A stretch of 64,000 bases of DNA from Romboutsia lituseburensis (GCF_024723825.1 NZ_JANQBQ010000001.1:2976001-3040000); one strand, 5' to 3'; shown: positions 34,246-44,001, counted from the stretch's first letter. Numbers and translations: made by a program. The notes: generated from the sequence alone by a model not told the origin.

Positions 34246-34305
34246 AAAATTTGTGCATAAATTAAAAAAATGTAATCTATACATCTAAAACAGAGAGGTG
34301 TAAAT

Positions 34306-34860
34306 ATGAATAATAATAAACTTTCAATAAAAACAATAGTTGCAATAGGAATAGGATCTGCGGTATTTATGATATTAGGTAGATTTGGCTCTATACCTAG
34401 TGGGATACCAAATACTAATATAGAAACATCATATGCATACTTAGCGTTGATGGCTATACTATATGGGCCTTGTGCTGGATTTTTAATTGGGCTTATTGGT
34501 CATGGATTAAAAGACTTAGTATTTTATGGTATGCCATGGTTTAGTTGGGTTATATCGTCTGCTATAGTAGGTTTAATTATAGGATTGGTATATAAAAAAA
34601 TTAAAGTCAATGATGGTGAGTTTGCTTTAAAAGAAATTATAATTTTTAATATAACTCAAATAATTGCTAATATAATAGCATGGTTTGGAGTTGCACCAAC
34701 ATTGGATATTGTAATATATGCAGAACCAGCAAATAAAGTATATTTGCAAGGTGCAATAGGTGGAATTTCGAATATGATAACAATTGGAGTTTTAGGAACT
34801 TTAATTTTATTAACATATTCTAAAACTAAAATGAAAAGCGGAAGCTTAAGAATAGAATAG
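34306..34860 (+). CDS. ECF transporter S component, UPF0397 family
   Basis: 184-aa membrane protein, substrate-binding subunit of an energy-coupling factor importer. The UPF0397 signature is plain: [39 protein letters not shown] and [18 protein letters not shown]. It has about five or six helices. Databases often call this family riboflavin-type, but its substrate is unproven and may be a vitamin or pyrimidine-like compound. AGAGAGGTG lies upstream of the ATG. It is the first gene of a three-gene operon with its dedicated ATPase and T component (group I ECF organisation). Confidence 0.88.
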   Translation: MNNNKLSIKTIVAIGIGSAVFMILGRFGSIPSGIPNTNIETSYAYLALMAILYGPCAGFLIGLIGHGLKDLVFYGMPWFSWVISSAIVGLIIGLVYKKIKVNDGEFALKEIIIFNITQIIANIIAWFGVAPTLDIVIYAEPANKVYLQGAIGGISNMITIGVLGTLILLTYSKTKMKSGSLRIE

Positions 34861-34902
34861 TAATTTAAAATGTGTATATTTAATATATGAAAGGAGGGTT
34901 TT

Positions 34903-36603
34903 ATGAGAAAAAAGATAATAGAATTCAAAAATTTTAATTTTAAATATAGAGTTCAAGCGGAGCCGACATTAAAAGATATAAACTTAACTATCTATGAAGG
35001 AGAAAAAGTTCTTATAGTTGGTCCATCTGGATCAGGTAAAAGTACCTTAGCTCATTGTTTAAATGGTTTAGTTCCATTTTATTATAGAGGAGATATGAGT
35101 GGAGAATTAAAAATTAATGAACAAGATATAAGAACAAAAAATATATTTGAATTATCTAAAATAGTAGGAACTGTATTACAGGATCCAGATAGTCAATTTA
35201 TAGGACTTACAGTAGGTGAAGACATAGCCTTTAAACTTGAAAATTATTGTGTTGAACAAAAAATAATGAAAGAAAAGGTTGAAAAATCAGCTAGATTAGT
35301 AGATATAGATAAAGAATTACAATCATCACCGTATAGATTGTCTGGAGGTCAAAAGCAAAGAGTAACTTTAGCGGGAGTTACAGTTGATGACGTTAAGGTT
35401 TTATTATTTGATGAGCCACTAGCAAGTTTAGATCCTGCAACAGGAAAAGGAGCTATGGAACTTATAGATAATATACAAAAACAAGATAATAAAACAGTGG
35501 TAATAATAGAGCATAGATTAGAAGATGTGCTTCATTGTGATGTTGATAGAATAATTGTGATGGACGATGGACGTATTATTTGTGATACTACACCTGATGA
35601 ACTTTTATCAAGTAATAAATTAGGCGCTGTAGGCGTTAGAGAACCTTTATATATAACAGCATTAAAATATGCTGGATGTGATATAAATACTGAGATGTGT
35701 CCCAAAAGTGTAAAAACTTTAAACATAGACAATTGCAAATCTAAAGTGAAAGAGTGGTTTGAAATCACCAAAATATCTCAAAAACAAAAAAAATGTGATA
35801 CAATACTAGAATTACAAGATGTCACTTTTTCATATTCACAAGAAAAGCAAATACTAAAAAACGTATCATTTAAAATTAATAAAGGTGATATGGTGAGTAT
35901 TGTTGGAAGAAATGGTGCAGGAAAGTCTACTGTATCTAAATTAATTTGTGGTTTTTATAAGCCAACTAGTGGAAAAATATTATTTGATGGAAAAAACATA
36001 GAAAATGAATCTATTAAATCTCGTTCAGAAAAAATAGGATTTGTAATGCAAAATCCAAATCAAATGATATCTAAAACTAAGGTTTTTGATGAAGTCGCAT
36101 TTGGATTAAAAATAAGAGGTGTAGATGAAAATCAAATAACAGAAAGAGTTCATAATGTTTTAAAAACTTGTGGATTATATGGTCATAGAAATTGGCCAAT
36201 ATCAGCATTAAGTTTTGGGCAAAAGAAAAGAGTAACTATAGCTGCTATTTTAGTACTAAATCCAGAAGTAATAATACTAGATGAACCCACAGCTGGGCAA
36301 GATTTTAAACATTACACTGAAATAATGGAATTTTTAATAGATTTAAATAAAAAAGGTGTAACAGTTATAATGGTAACTCATGATATGCATCTTATGCTAG
36401 AGTATACTAATAATGTAATTGTTTTATCAAATGGAGAAAAAATAGCAGATGATAGTGCTACAAATATTTTAACTAACAAAGAAATAATACAAAAAGCTAA
36501 TTTAAAAGAGACTTCACTTCATGAATTAGCTAAAAAATGTAATATAGATAATAGCATTGAATTTGTAAATAAATTTATAGATTATGATAGGAGGGTAAGA
36601 TAA
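34903..36603 (+). CDS. ECF transporter double ATPase (YkoD/CbiO-type)
   Basis: 566-aa fusion of two ABC ATPase domains that powers the ECF importer. Domain 1 has Walker A GPSGSGKST (about residues 44-52), signature LSGGQKQR and Walker B VLLFDEP. Domain 2 has Walker A GRNGAGKST (about residues 337-345), Q-loop VMQNPNQMIS, signature LSFGQKKR and Walker B VIILDEP. The second signature has Phe for Gly (LSFGQ), seen in other CbiO proteins. AAAGGAGGG precedes the ATG. It sits 42 bases after the S component and 2 bases before the T component, so translation of the latter is coupled. Confidence 0.92.
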   Translation: MRKKIIEFKNFNFKYRVQAEPTLKDINLTIYEGEKVLIVGPSGSGKSTLAHCLNGLVPFYYRGDMSGELKINEQDIRTKNIFELSKIVGTVLQDPDSQFIGLTVGEDIAFKLENYCVEQKIMKEKVEKSARLVDIDKELQSSPYRLSGGQKQRVTLAGVTVDDVKVLLFDEPLASLDPATGKGAMELIDNIQKQDNKTVVIIEHRLEDVLHCDVDRIIVMDDGRIICDTTPDELLSSNKLGAVGVREPLYITALKYAGCDINTEMCPKSVKTLNIDNCKSKVKEWFEITKISQKQKKCDTILELQDVTFSYSQEKQILKNVSFKINKGDMVSIVGRNGAGKSTVSKLICGFYKPTSGKILFDGKNIENESIKSRSEKIGFVMQNPNQMISKTKVFDEVAFGLKIRGVDENQITERVHNVLKTCGLYGHRNWPISALSFGQKKRVTIAAILVLNPEVIILDEPTAGQDFKHYTEIMEFLIDLNKKGVTVIMVTHDMHLMLEYTNNVIVLSNGEKIADDSATNILTNKEIIQKANLKETSLHELAKKCNIDNSIEFVNKFIDYDRRVR

Positions 36604-36605
36604 AT

Positions 36606-37436
36606 ATGAATGCAGAAATGTTATCATATATAAAAAAAGACTCGCCTATTCATAAGTTAACAGGAGCTACTAAGTTAATTTGTTTCTTACTTTGGACAAT
36701 AACAGCAATGATAACATATGACACAAGAGTTTTAGTAGGTCTATTTATAATAGGTATTATAGTGTTTAAATTATCTAAAATAGAGTTTAAAGAAATTTCA
36801 TTTGTACTTTACTTTATTCTATTTTTCTTACTTTTAAATACATTATTGATATTTTTATTTGCTCCTTATCAAGGAGTAGATATATATGGAACTAGACATG
36901 ATTTAGGTCACCTTATAGGCCCTTATACTTTAACTAAGGAACAGCTATTTTATGAACTAAATGTAGTACTAAAATACTTTGCAACAATACCAATGGCGTT
37001 GATGTTTATACTTACAACAGATCCAAGTGAGTTTGCAGCATCTCTAAATAAGCTTGGTGTAAGTTATAAGGCTGCATATACAGTATCTATAGCGCTTAGA
37101 TATATACCAGATGTACAAAGAGATTATAAAGATATAGCATTTGCTCAACAAGCAAGAGGTATAGATTTATCAAAAAATGAAAAACTAATTAAAAGAATTA
37201 AGAATTCAGCAGCAATACTTATGCCTTTAATATTCTCAAGTTTAGAGAGAATAGATAAAATAAGTTTAGCTATGGAGTTAAGAGCCTTTGGAAATAATAA
37301 AAAGCGTACATGGTTTAATATAAGAAAATTTGAAAAAAAAGATTATTTATCAATAATAATATTAATATTATTGTTAGTCGTATCAGTAGCAATGGTTAAA
37401 ATAAATGGATCAAGATTTTATAATCCATTTATATAG
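36606..37436 (+). CDS. ECF transporter T component (EcfT/CbiQ family)
   Basis: 276-aa membrane scaffold protein linking S component and ATPases. About five helices, with the two coupling motifs expected of EcfT: FAQQARGID (Ala-Arg-Gly, about residues 181-189) and SLAMELRAFG (Ala-x-Arg-Ala/Gly type, about 221-230). AGGAGGG lies 10 bases upstream, inside the end of the ATPase gene. Last gene of the operon, followed by a strong terminator at 37478-37514. Confidence 0.92.
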   Translation: MNAEMLSYIKKDSPIHKLTGATKLICFLLWTITAMITYDTRVLVGLFIIGIIVFKLSKIEFKEISFVLYFILFFLLLNTLLIFLFAPYQGVDIYGTRHDLGHLIGPYTLTKEQLFYELNVVLKYFATIPMALMFILTTDPSEFAASLNKLGVSYKAAYTVSIALRYIPDVQRDYKDIAFAQQARGIDLSKNEKLIKRIKNSAAILMPLIFSSLERIDKISLAMELRAFGNNKKRTWFNIRKFEKKDYLSIIILILLLVVSVAMVKINGSRFYNPFI

Positions 37437-37477
37437 TTAAAATCGCCAGATATATACTATTTAAAATTCACATATAG

Positions 37478-37514
37478 AGAAGCTATTTCAATTTTGAAAT
37501 AGCTTCTTTTTTTG
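37478..37514 (+). terminator. Terminator after the ECF operon
   Basis: GAAGCTATTTC (37479-37489) pairs with GAAATAGCTTC (37496-37506), followed by a run of T. Confidence 0.93.
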
Positions 37515-37562
37515 ATTTATTATAATCAATTTTATTTAATAAATCCATTTGGGATTCATATA

Positions 37563-37576
37563 CTTATAATTATAAG
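37563..37576. promoter_or_regulatory. 14-base perfect palindrome before the NitT/TauT operon
   Basis: CTTATAATTATAAG lies about 95 bases before the lipoprotein start and contains a TATAAT. It could be the -10 overlapped by an operator. AT-rich composition makes chance likely. Confidence 0.3.
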
Positions 37577-37671
37577 CTTGTTACTAAATAAAAATATAAA
37601 TAAAAAGAAGGAAAATTCACTAAATTTAAAGAAATTATTAGATTATAGTAATTTAAAGGGGGAATAAAAAG

Positions 37672-38670
37672 ATGAAAAAACTTATACCGACCATGCTATC
37701 TATAGTTTTAGGAACTATGATTTTTACGGGGTGTACTAATGCAGAAAAAGTATCAACAGAAAATAAGAATGCAGTAGTTGCTAAAGATGTTAAGGTTATT
37801 ACACCAGATGGACTACCTACTATAGCCATAGCCAAATTAGCTAAAGAAAAAACGATTATAAAAGAAGGCTATAATATAAATTATTCAATAGAAAAAACAC
37901 CAGAAACATTGTCAACTTCTATAATGAAAGAAGAAGCAGATATAGCTATAGTACCATCAAATATGGCGGCTATAGCTTATAATAAAACATCTAATTATCA
38001 AATCGCAGGAACAGTAGGATGTGGATCGTTTTACCTTGTTTCTACAGAAAACATAAATGATTTTGATGAATTAGTAGGTACAGACGTTTGGAATACAGGA
38101 AAAGGTCTTACACCTGATTTAACAGTAAAGAGTATACTTAAAGATAAAGGGATAAGTGTAGATAGCATTAATTTTAATTATGTAAATACAACTAATGAAC
38201 TAGTTCCTTTATTAGCAACAGGTAAAGCTACTACAGGGGTTGTGCCAGAGCCGGCATTAACAACATTGATTGATAAAAATCCAAAGATAAAAATAATAAA
38301 AGGTTTAAATGATACTTGGAAGGAAATTAATAAATCTGAAAATGGATATCCTCAATCTACAATAATAGTAAAGTCAAGTTTTGCTAAAGAAAATGAAGAA
38401 TTTGTAAATTTATTTTTAGGCCAAATTTCAAATAGTATTGATTGGGCGAATAAAAATGGAGAAAAGGTAGGAGTGTATGCGAAGGAAATAGGTGCATCAA
38501 TTCAACCAGATACAATAAGTAAATCATTAGAAAGATCTAATTTAAAATTTATAAAAATACATAATTCACAAAAAGACTATGAAAATTATTATAACAAGCT
38601 AATGAACTTTGACTCAAAGTCTTTAGGAGGAAATATACCAGATGAAGGCATTTACTTTACTGAAAAATAA
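37672..38670 (+). CDS. ABC transporter substrate-binding lipoprotein, NitT/TauT type
   Basis: 332-aa extracellular binding protein anchored by lipid. The signal peptide MKKLIPTMLSIVLGTMIFTG ends in the lipobox Cys (FTGC, about residue 21). The mature part has the NMT1/ThiY/SsuA-like layout: ITPDGLPTIAIAKLAKEK near the start, then ADIAIVPSNMAAIAYNK, VSTENINDFDELVGTDVWN and GVVPEPALTTLI. This family binds nitrate, sulfonates, taurine or thiamine-precursor pyrimidines; the ligand cannot be told here. AAGGGGG precedes the ATG. It overlaps the permease by 29 bases. Confidence 0.88.
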   Translation: MKKLIPTMLSIVLGTMIFTGCTNAEKVSTENKNAVVAKDVKVITPDGLPTIAIAKLAKEKTIIKEGYNINYSIEKTPETLSTSIMKEEADIAIVPSNMAAIAYNKTSNYQIAGTVGCGSFYLVSTENINDFDELVGTDVWNTGKGLTPDLTVKSILKDKGISVDSINFNYVNTTNELVPLLATGKATTGVVPEPALTTLIDKNPKIKIIKGLNDTWKEINKSENGYPQSTIIVKSSFAKENEEFVNLFLGQISNSIDWANKNGEKVGVYAKEIGASIQPDTISKSLERSNLKFIKIHNSQKDYENYYNKLMNFDSKSLGGNIPDEGIYFTEK

Positions 38671-39415
38671 ATTAGATAAAAATATTGTAGAGGTAGTACT
38701 ATCATGTACTATCCTCTTATTTTTATGGGAATGTATCGCTTTATTTATAAATAATGAAATTTATCTACCAACACTAGGACAAGTTTTTAAATCATTAAAT
38801 AATTTAGTATTACAAACTGGATTTTTTATAAATATATTTATGACTATAAAAAGAACTATAGTTAGTGTTTTAATTTCATTATTTTTAGCTATGCTTATAG
38901 GTGTTTCAGGATATATAAGTAGAATTATTAGAAATTTTTTTAAGCCTATAAATATGATTATGCAATCAGTACCTATGATGATCTTGGTTGTACTTGCACT
39001 TATATGGTTTAACAAAGATAATGCTCCTTATATTGTAGGCATCTTAGTTGTATTCCCAATATTGTATGAAAATATTTTAGGAGCTTTAAGTTCAATTGAT
39101 AAAACATTATTGGAGATGTCTAATGTTTATAAATTAGATTTAAAAGATAAAATTATTAAAATTTATGTACCGTCTATAAAATTTAGATTAGCTACTATAA
39201 TAGTATCTACTATGTCGTTGGGATTAAAGATTGTCATAGCAGGAGAGGTATATGGTCAACCAGATTATGGAATAGGTAGTATGATACAATTAGAAAAAGT
39301 TAATTTCAATACACCTGGTATATTTGCATGGTTGATAATAGTGATTATAATATCTGGAACACTAGAAATATTACAAAAGCTCATACTAAGGAGAACTTTT
39401 ATATGGAAGAGATAA
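38642..39415 (+). CDS. ABC transporter permease, NitT/TauT (SsuC-like) type
   Basis: 257-aa inner-membrane permease with about six helices. The coupling loop typical of binding-protein-dependent permeases is recognisable at EMSNVYKLDLKDKIIKIYVPS, with the downstream TMSLGLKIVIAGEVYG as in SsuC/TauC. The ATG lies inside the end of the lipoprotein gene (29-base overlap), with AGGAGG eleven bases upstream, showing translational coupling. It overlaps the ATPase gene at its own 3' end. Confidence 0.88.
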   Translation: MKAFTLLKNKLDKNIVEVVLSCTILLFLWECIALFINNEIYLPTLGQVFKSLNNLVLQTGFFINIFMTIKRTIVSVLISLFLAMLIGVSGYISRIIRNFFKPINMIMQSVPMMILVVLALIWFNKDNAPYIVGILVVFPILYENILGALSSIDKTLLEMSNVYKLDLKDKIIKIYVPSIKFRLATIIVSTMSLGLKIVIAGEVYGQPDYGIGSMIQLEKVNFNTPGIFAWLIIVIIISGTLEILQKLILRRTFIWKR

Positions 39416-40080
39416 GTTTAAATATAAAAAATATAAATAAATCATACAATGAAAAGGTAGTATTTAAAAACTTTGAAATTACTTTATATAAAAATAAAGT
39501 AAATTGTATATTGGGTAAATCAGGTTGTGGAAAGAGTACTCTTTTAAATGTACTTAGCAAAATAATAAAAAATGATACTGAACTGTATAGTGAAATAGAA
39601 GGTATGCAAATGAGTTATATATTTCAGGAAGATAGGCTTATAGACTGGATAACAATTAAAGACAATATTAATTTAGTACTAAAAAAAAATTACAATAAAG
39701 CAGATAGAGAAAGTATATGTAAAAAGTATTTAAAACAAGTTGGAATTTATGAATATAAAGAATATTATCCTCAGATGTTGAGTGGTGGAACTAGACAAAG
39801 AGCTAATATTGCAAGGGCGTTTGTATATCCATCTCAAATAATTATAATGGACGAACCATTTAAATCTATAGATATTTCAAGCAAAAAACAAATAATGAAT
39901 ATTTTTAAAATGATTATACAAAAGGAAAAAAGAACTGTAATATTTGTTACACATGATATTGAAGAAGCTATGTATTTATCTGACAATATAAATATATTAG
40001 GTAAAACACCTACTGTATCTAAAATGTTTTTTAATGATAAAACAAAATTTAACAAAGAATTAATTGAAAATAGTATATAG
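39403..40080 (+). CDS. ABC transporter ATP-binding protein, NitT/TauT (SsuB-like) type
   Basis: 225-aa ATPase. Walker A GKSGCGKST (about residues 35-43), Q-loop YIFQEDRLIDW, signature LSGGTRQRANIARAF, Walker B IIIMDEPFKSID and switch His VTHDI. The Q-loop QEDRL-W form is characteristic of the SsuB/TauB/NrtD group. I use the ATG at 39403, which has AAGGAG ten bases upstream and overlaps the permease by 13 bases; longer starts lack a ribosome site. Third gene of the importer operon. Adjacency to the ECF operon, which may also import a vitamin-like compound, is noted as a finding. Confidence 0.9.
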   Translation: MEEISLNIKNINKSYNEKVVFKNFEITLYKNKVNCILGKSGCGKSTLLNVLSKIIKNDTELYSEIEGMQMSYIFQEDRLIDWITIKDNINLVLKKNYNKADRESICKKYLKQVGIYEYKEYYPQMLSGGTRQRANIARAFVYPSQIIIMDEPFKSIDISSKKQIMNIFKMIIQKEKRTVIFVTHDIEEAMYLSDNINILGKTPTVSKMFFNDKTKFNKELIENSI

Positions 40081-40155
40081 ATTATATTAATTTGATAGAT
40101 GGGATAAAAAATAGGCTATAATAATATTGTAAATGAATTAGAGGAGGGATAAATT

Positions 40156-41946
40156 ATGATAAAAACAAGAATAGAAGAATTAAGAGAATTGATGAAGCAA
40201 AAAAATATATATGCATACATAATACCATCAGCAGATTATCATCAAAGTGAATATGTAGGTGAATACTTTAAATCTAGACAGTTTATGTCAGGATTTACAG
40301 GATCTGCAGGAACTTTGGTTGTAACTTTAGATGAAGCAGGATTATGGACGGATGGAAGGTATTTCATACAAGCAGACAGTGAATTAAGTGGTAGCAATAT
40401 AACTTTATTTAAAATGGGAGAAGAAGGAGTACCAACAGTTGAAAAATACTTAGTTGAAAAAATGCCTAAAGATTCAACGTTAGGGTTTGATGGAAAAGTA
40501 ATTGGTGCTAAAGAGGGAGAAAATCTAGAAAAGCAATTAGAATTTAAAAATATAACTATAGAATATAATTATGATTTAGTAGATCATATATGGAAAGAGA
40601 GAACTAGTTTACCAGATAAAAAAGCATTTTTATTAGGTACTGAATATACAGGAGCGAGTTTTTCTGAAAAACTAAGCAGAGTAAGATGTGCTATGAAAGA
40701 AAAAGGTGCTACTGCTCATATAATAACATCATTAGATGATATAGCGTGGATATTTAATATCAGAGGAGGAGATATAAAATCAAACCCTGTTGTTCTTTCT
40801 TATGCTGTTATAGGTTTAGATAACGTTTATTTATTCATAGATGAAAATAAATTAAATGATGAAATTAAATCTGAGTTACATAAAGAAAATGTTTATATAA
40901 AGCCATATAGTGAAGTATATGATTTTATAAAATCAATTAATAATGATGAAAAAGTACTTTTAGATCCAGCTAAAGTAAGTTATGCAATATATAGAAATAT
41001 ACCTAAAGGTGTTCAAAAAATAGAAAGTACTAACCCCACAATATTATTTAAAGCTATGAAAAATGAAGTAGAATTAAAAAATATAAGAAATAGCCATATC
41101 AAAGATGGAGTTGCATTTACTAAATTTATGTACTGGTTAAAAACTAATGTAGAAAAAATAAAAATAACAGAAATGAGTGCAACTGAAAAACTAGAGCAAT
41201 TTAGAAGAGAACAAGATAAATTTATAGAGCCAAGTTTTTCAACAATAGCTGCTTATAAAGAGCATGCAGCTATGATGCATTATAGTGCAACAAAGGAAAG
41301 TGATTATACATTAGAACCAAAAGATTTATTCTTGGTAGATTCAGGTGGACAATATTATGATGGGACAACTGATATAACAAGAACAATTGCATTAGGATCT
41401 ATATCACAAGAAGCTCAAACTCATTTTACAAATGTTTTAAGAGGAATGATTAGATTATCAAAGGCCAAATTTTTACATGGTTGCAGAGGATATAATTTAG
41501 ATATATTAGCAAGAGGTCCATTATGGGATACGGGTATTGACTATAAGTGTGGTACAGGTCATGGGATAGGATTTGTGCTTAATGTTCATGAATCTCCAAA
41601 TGGATTTAGATGGAGAGTTGTGCCTGACAGAGATGATAGCTGTGTACTTGAGGAAGGTATGGTAACTACTAATGAACCAGGCGTATATATAGAAGGTTCA
41701 CATGGAATAAGAATAGAAAATGAATTGGTAGTAAGAAAAGCAGAAAAAAATGAATATGGACAGTTTATGGACTTTGAAGTTGTAACATTTGCACCAATAG
41801 ATTTAGATGCAGTTGACAAAACATTGTTATTAAAAGATGAAAAAGAATATTTAAATAAATATCATAAAGAAGTTTATAATAAAATAGCACCATTTTTAAA
41901 TGATGAAGAAAGAGAATGGTTAAAAGAATATACAAGGGAGATATAG
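40156..41946 (+). CDS. Xaa-Pro aminopeptidase, M24 family
   Basis: 596-aa metallopeptidase that removes the N-terminal residue from X-Pro peptides, like eukaryotic-type three-domain aminopeptidase P. Two creatinase-like N-terminal domains (FMSGFTGSAGTLVVT, GLWTDGRYFIQAD; then DDIAWIFNIRGGDI) precede the pita-bread domain. There the metal ligands lie in LFLVDSGGQYYDGTTDITRT (Asp pair), GTGHGIGFVLNVHE (His), NEPGVY (Glu) and IRIENE (Glu). AGAGGAGGG is eight bases before the ATG. The YbaK gene starts two bases after its stop, so the two are co-translated. Confidence 0.93.
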   Translation: MIKTRIEELRELMKQKNIYAYIIPSADYHQSEYVGEYFKSRQFMSGFTGSAGTLVVTLDEAGLWTDGRYFIQADSELSGSNITLFKMGEEGVPTVEKYLVEKMPKDSTLGFDGKVIGAKEGENLEKQLEFKNITIEYNYDLVDHIWKERTSLPDKKAFLLGTEYTGASFSEKLSRVRCAMKEKGATAHIITSLDDIAWIFNIRGGDIKSNPVVLSYAVIGLDNVYLFIDENKLNDEIKSELHKENVYIKPYSEVYDFIKSINNDEKVLLDPAKVSYAIYRNIPKGVQKIESTNPTILFKAMKNEVELKNIRNSHIKDGVAFTKFMYWLKTNVEKIKITEMSATEKLEQFRREQDKFIEPSFSTIAAYKEHAAMMHYSATKESDYTLEPKDLFLVDSGGQYYDGTTDITRTIALGSISQEAQTHFTNVLRGMIRLSKAKFLHGCRGYNLDILARGPLWDTGIDYKCGTGHGIGFVLNVHESPNGFRWRVVPDRDDSCVLEEGMVTTNEPGVYIEGSHGIRIENELVVRKAEKNEYGQFMDFEVVTFAPIDLDAVDKTLLLKDEKEYLNKYHKEVYNKIAPFLNDEEREWLKEYTREI

Positions 41947-41948
41947 TA

Positions 41949-42428
41949 GTGTCAAAAGTAAAAACAAATGCAATGAGAATTTTAGACTCTAATAAAATTG
42001 CTTATAATATGTATTCATATAATGTTAAAAAAGGTGAGCATGTAGATGGAGTAGAAGTAGCACATCAAATAGAAAAGGATGTTAATCAAGTATATAAAAC
42101 ACTGGTAGCTATGGGGGTTAGTAAAAATATATATGTATATGTTATACCTGTAAATGAGCATCTGGATTTAAAAAAAGGTGCAAAAGTAGCCAATGAAAAA
42201 AGCATAGAGATGATCAATGTAAATGATATAAATAAGTTTACAGGATATATAAGAGGTGGATGTTCTCCTATAGGGATGAAGAAGTTATATAAAACATTTA
42301 TAAATGAAAGTGCTATAACATTAGATAGTATGATTGTTAGTGCTGGTAAAATTGGACATCAAGTAGAACTATCACCTAAAGAGTTACAATCTCTTATAAA
42401 TGCTGAATTTAGCGATATAGTTAAATAA
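41949..42428 (+). CDS. ybaK: YbaK/EbsC-type Cys-tRNA(Pro) deacylase
   Basis: 159-aa single-domain editing protein that hydrolyses cysteine mis-attached to tRNA-Pro. Family features are HQIEKDVNQVYKTLV with the conserved catalytic Lys, then VNEHLDLKKGAKVANEKSIE and TGYIRGGCSPIGMKK. The proposed start is GTG at 41949 with AAGGGAG correctly spaced; upstream in-frame codons lie inside the preceding gene without a ribosome site. It is translationally coupled to the aminopeptidase P gene. Confidence 0.92.
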   Translation: MSKVKTNAMRILDSNKIAYNMYSYNVKKGEHVDGVEVAHQIEKDVNQVYKTLVAMGVSKNIYVYVIPVNEHLDLKKGAKVANEKSIEMINVNDINKFTGYIRGGCSPIGMKKLYKTFINESAITLDSMIVSAGKIGHQVELSPKELQSLINAEFSDIVK

Positions 42429-42440
42429 TACTATAAGAAT

Positions 42441-42466
42441 AAAAGGAGGAAGCTATCCTCCTTTTA
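42441..42466 (+). terminator. Terminator after ybaK
   Basis: AAAAGGAGGA (42441-42450) pairs with TCCTCCTTTT (42456-42465), followed by ATTTTTATG. The left arm looks like a ribosome-binding site but no gene follows. Confidence 0.9.
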
Positions 42467-42603
42467 TTTTTATGTTTTAATTAATTTTAATAAAATATTT
42501 TGAGTATAAATTATTACTTTATAAGTGCTTGTTAAAAATAGTAAAAAATGTTAAAGTTTAAATATAACGAATATTGATAAGATAAATGATGGGGGATGTT
42601 CGT

Positions 42604-43443
42604 ATGAGAGTAATTAAGTCAGATGAAATAATCAAAAAGGTAAAGGAAATTTGCATAAGTGCTAATATTAATTTAGGAAATGATGTATTAAATGCAATTA
42701 ATGAAGGTATAAAAAAAGAGGAAAGTAGTTTGGGAAAAAATGTATTAAAAGTATTAATAGATAATACAAAGATAGCTAGGGAAAAAAATATACCATTGTG
42801 TCAAGATACTGGTATGGCTGTGTTTTTTGTAAAGTTAGGGCAGCAAGTAATAATTGAAGGCGATACAATAGATGAAGCAATAAATGAAGGTGTAAGGCAA
42901 GGATATGAAGAAGGTTACTTAAGAAAATCTGTTGTAGACCCAATTAGTAGGATAAATACTAAAGATAATACACCAGCTATAATTCATTATGAATTAACTA
43001 AAGGTGATAAGTTAATTATTGAATTTGCGCCTAAAGGATTTGGAAGTGAGAATATGAGTAAATTAAAAATGCTCAAACCTTCTGATGGAATCGAAGGGGT
43101 AAAGAAATTTATTATAGAGGCTGTTTCTGATGCTGGCCCTAATCCATGTCCACCAATAGTTGTTGGAGTTGGAATTGGTGGTACTATTGATAAGTGTGCT
43201 CAAATATCTAAGAAAGCGTTATTTAGAAATGTGGGAAATCATAACAAAGATGAAAATATAGCTGAATTAGAAATAGAATTATTAAAAAAGATAAATGATT
43301 TAGGCATAGGACCGCAAGGATTAGGTGGAAATACTACAGCATTGGCAGTACATATAGAAACATTTCCTACTCATATAGCTGGATTACCAGTAGTAGTAAA
43401 TATAAATTGTCATGCATCAAGGCATAAAAAGGTAATTATATAA
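42604..43443 (+). CDS. Class I fumarate hydratase, alpha subunit
   Basis: 279-aa catalytic subunit of an oxygen-labile [4Fe-4S] fumarase (or L(+)-tartrate dehydratase, TtdA-like). Cluster Cys are in PLCQDTGMAVFFV (about residue 60), AGPNPCPPIVVGVGIGGT and VNINCHASRHKK. GLGGNTTALAVHIETFPTHI is the usual active-site block. I start at the ATG at 42604 (GGGGGA seven bases upstream) rather than the ATGs at 42586/42589. The next gene encodes the beta subunit and the third a malic enzyme, which favours fumarase over tartrate dehydratase. Confidence 0.92.
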   Translation: MRVIKSDEIIKKVKEICISANINLGNDVLNAINEGIKKEESSLGKNVLKVLIDNTKIAREKNIPLCQDTGMAVFFVKLGQQVIIEGDTIDEAINEGVRQGYEEGYLRKSVVDPISRINTKDNTPAIIHYELTKGDKLIIEFAPKGFGSENMSKLKMLKPSDGIEGVKKFIIEAVSDAGPNPCPPIVVGVGIGGTIDKCAQISKKALFRNVGNHNKDENIAELEIELLKKINDLGIGPQGLGGNTTALAVHIETFPTHIAGLPVVVNINCHASRHKKVII

Positions 43444-43455
43444 GGGGGGAGTTTG

Positions 43456-44001
43456 ATGACATCTATAGAAATGCCATTTGATAAAGAAAAAATAAATAAA
43501 CTTATATGTGGAGATTTAGTATCTTTAAGTGGAACTATTTATACGGCTAGAGATGCAGCTCATAAAAGAATTATAGAATGTATAAATAATAATCAAAGCC
43601 TACCTTTTGACTTAAAAGACCAAGTAATATATTATGTTGGTCCCACACCTAGTAGGCCGGGACAAGTTATTGGATCGGCAGGACCAACAACTAGTTATAG
43701 AATGGATGATCTAACTATACCATTACTTGAACAAGGATTGAAAATTATGATAGGTAAAGGCAAGAGGGATGAGAAGATAATAGAAGCTATTAAACATTAT
43801 AATGCCGTATATCTTGCTGCTGTAGGTGGAGCAGGAGCTTATATATCTAATTCTATAAAATCATGTGAAATAGTAGCTTATGAAGACTTAGACTCAGAAG
43901 CTATTAGAAAATTAGAAGTTGAAAATTTACAATTAATTGTAGCTATAGACAGCTATGGAAATAACATATATGAAAAAGGGAGAGAAGAATATGCAAAATA
44001 A
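43456..44001 (+). CDS. Class I fumarate hydratase, beta subunit
   Basis: 181-aa swivelling-domain subunit that closes the active site of the alpha subunit. Signature stretches are DLVSLSGTIYTARDAAHKRI, YVGPTPSRPGQVIGSAGPTT and MIGKGKRDEKIIEAI. GGGGGGAG stands four bases before the ATG at 43456. It overlaps the malic enzyme gene by 11 bases. Together with alpha it interconverts fumarate and malate. Confidence 0.93.
   Translation: MTSIEMPFDKEKINKLICGDLVSLSGTIYTARDAAHKRIIECINNNQSLPFDLKDQVIYYVGPTPSRPGQVIGSAGPTTSYRMDDLTIPLLEQGLKIMIGKGKRDEKIIEAIKHYNAVYLAAVGGAGAYISNSIKSCEIVAYEDLDSEAIRKLEVENLQLIVAIDSYGNNIYEKGREEYAK

Noticed and set aside
34246-34305. TPP or FMN riboswitch before the UPF0397 ECF operon
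   Set aside because: The leader is only about 60 bases and lacks the conserved cores such as CTGAGA.
40106-40130. AAATAGGC and TTGTAAAT near a TATAAT before the aminopeptidase P gene, resembling pieces of the cassette motif
   Set aside because: The two pieces are separate and in the wrong order; no full motif is present, and AT-rich chance matches are expected.
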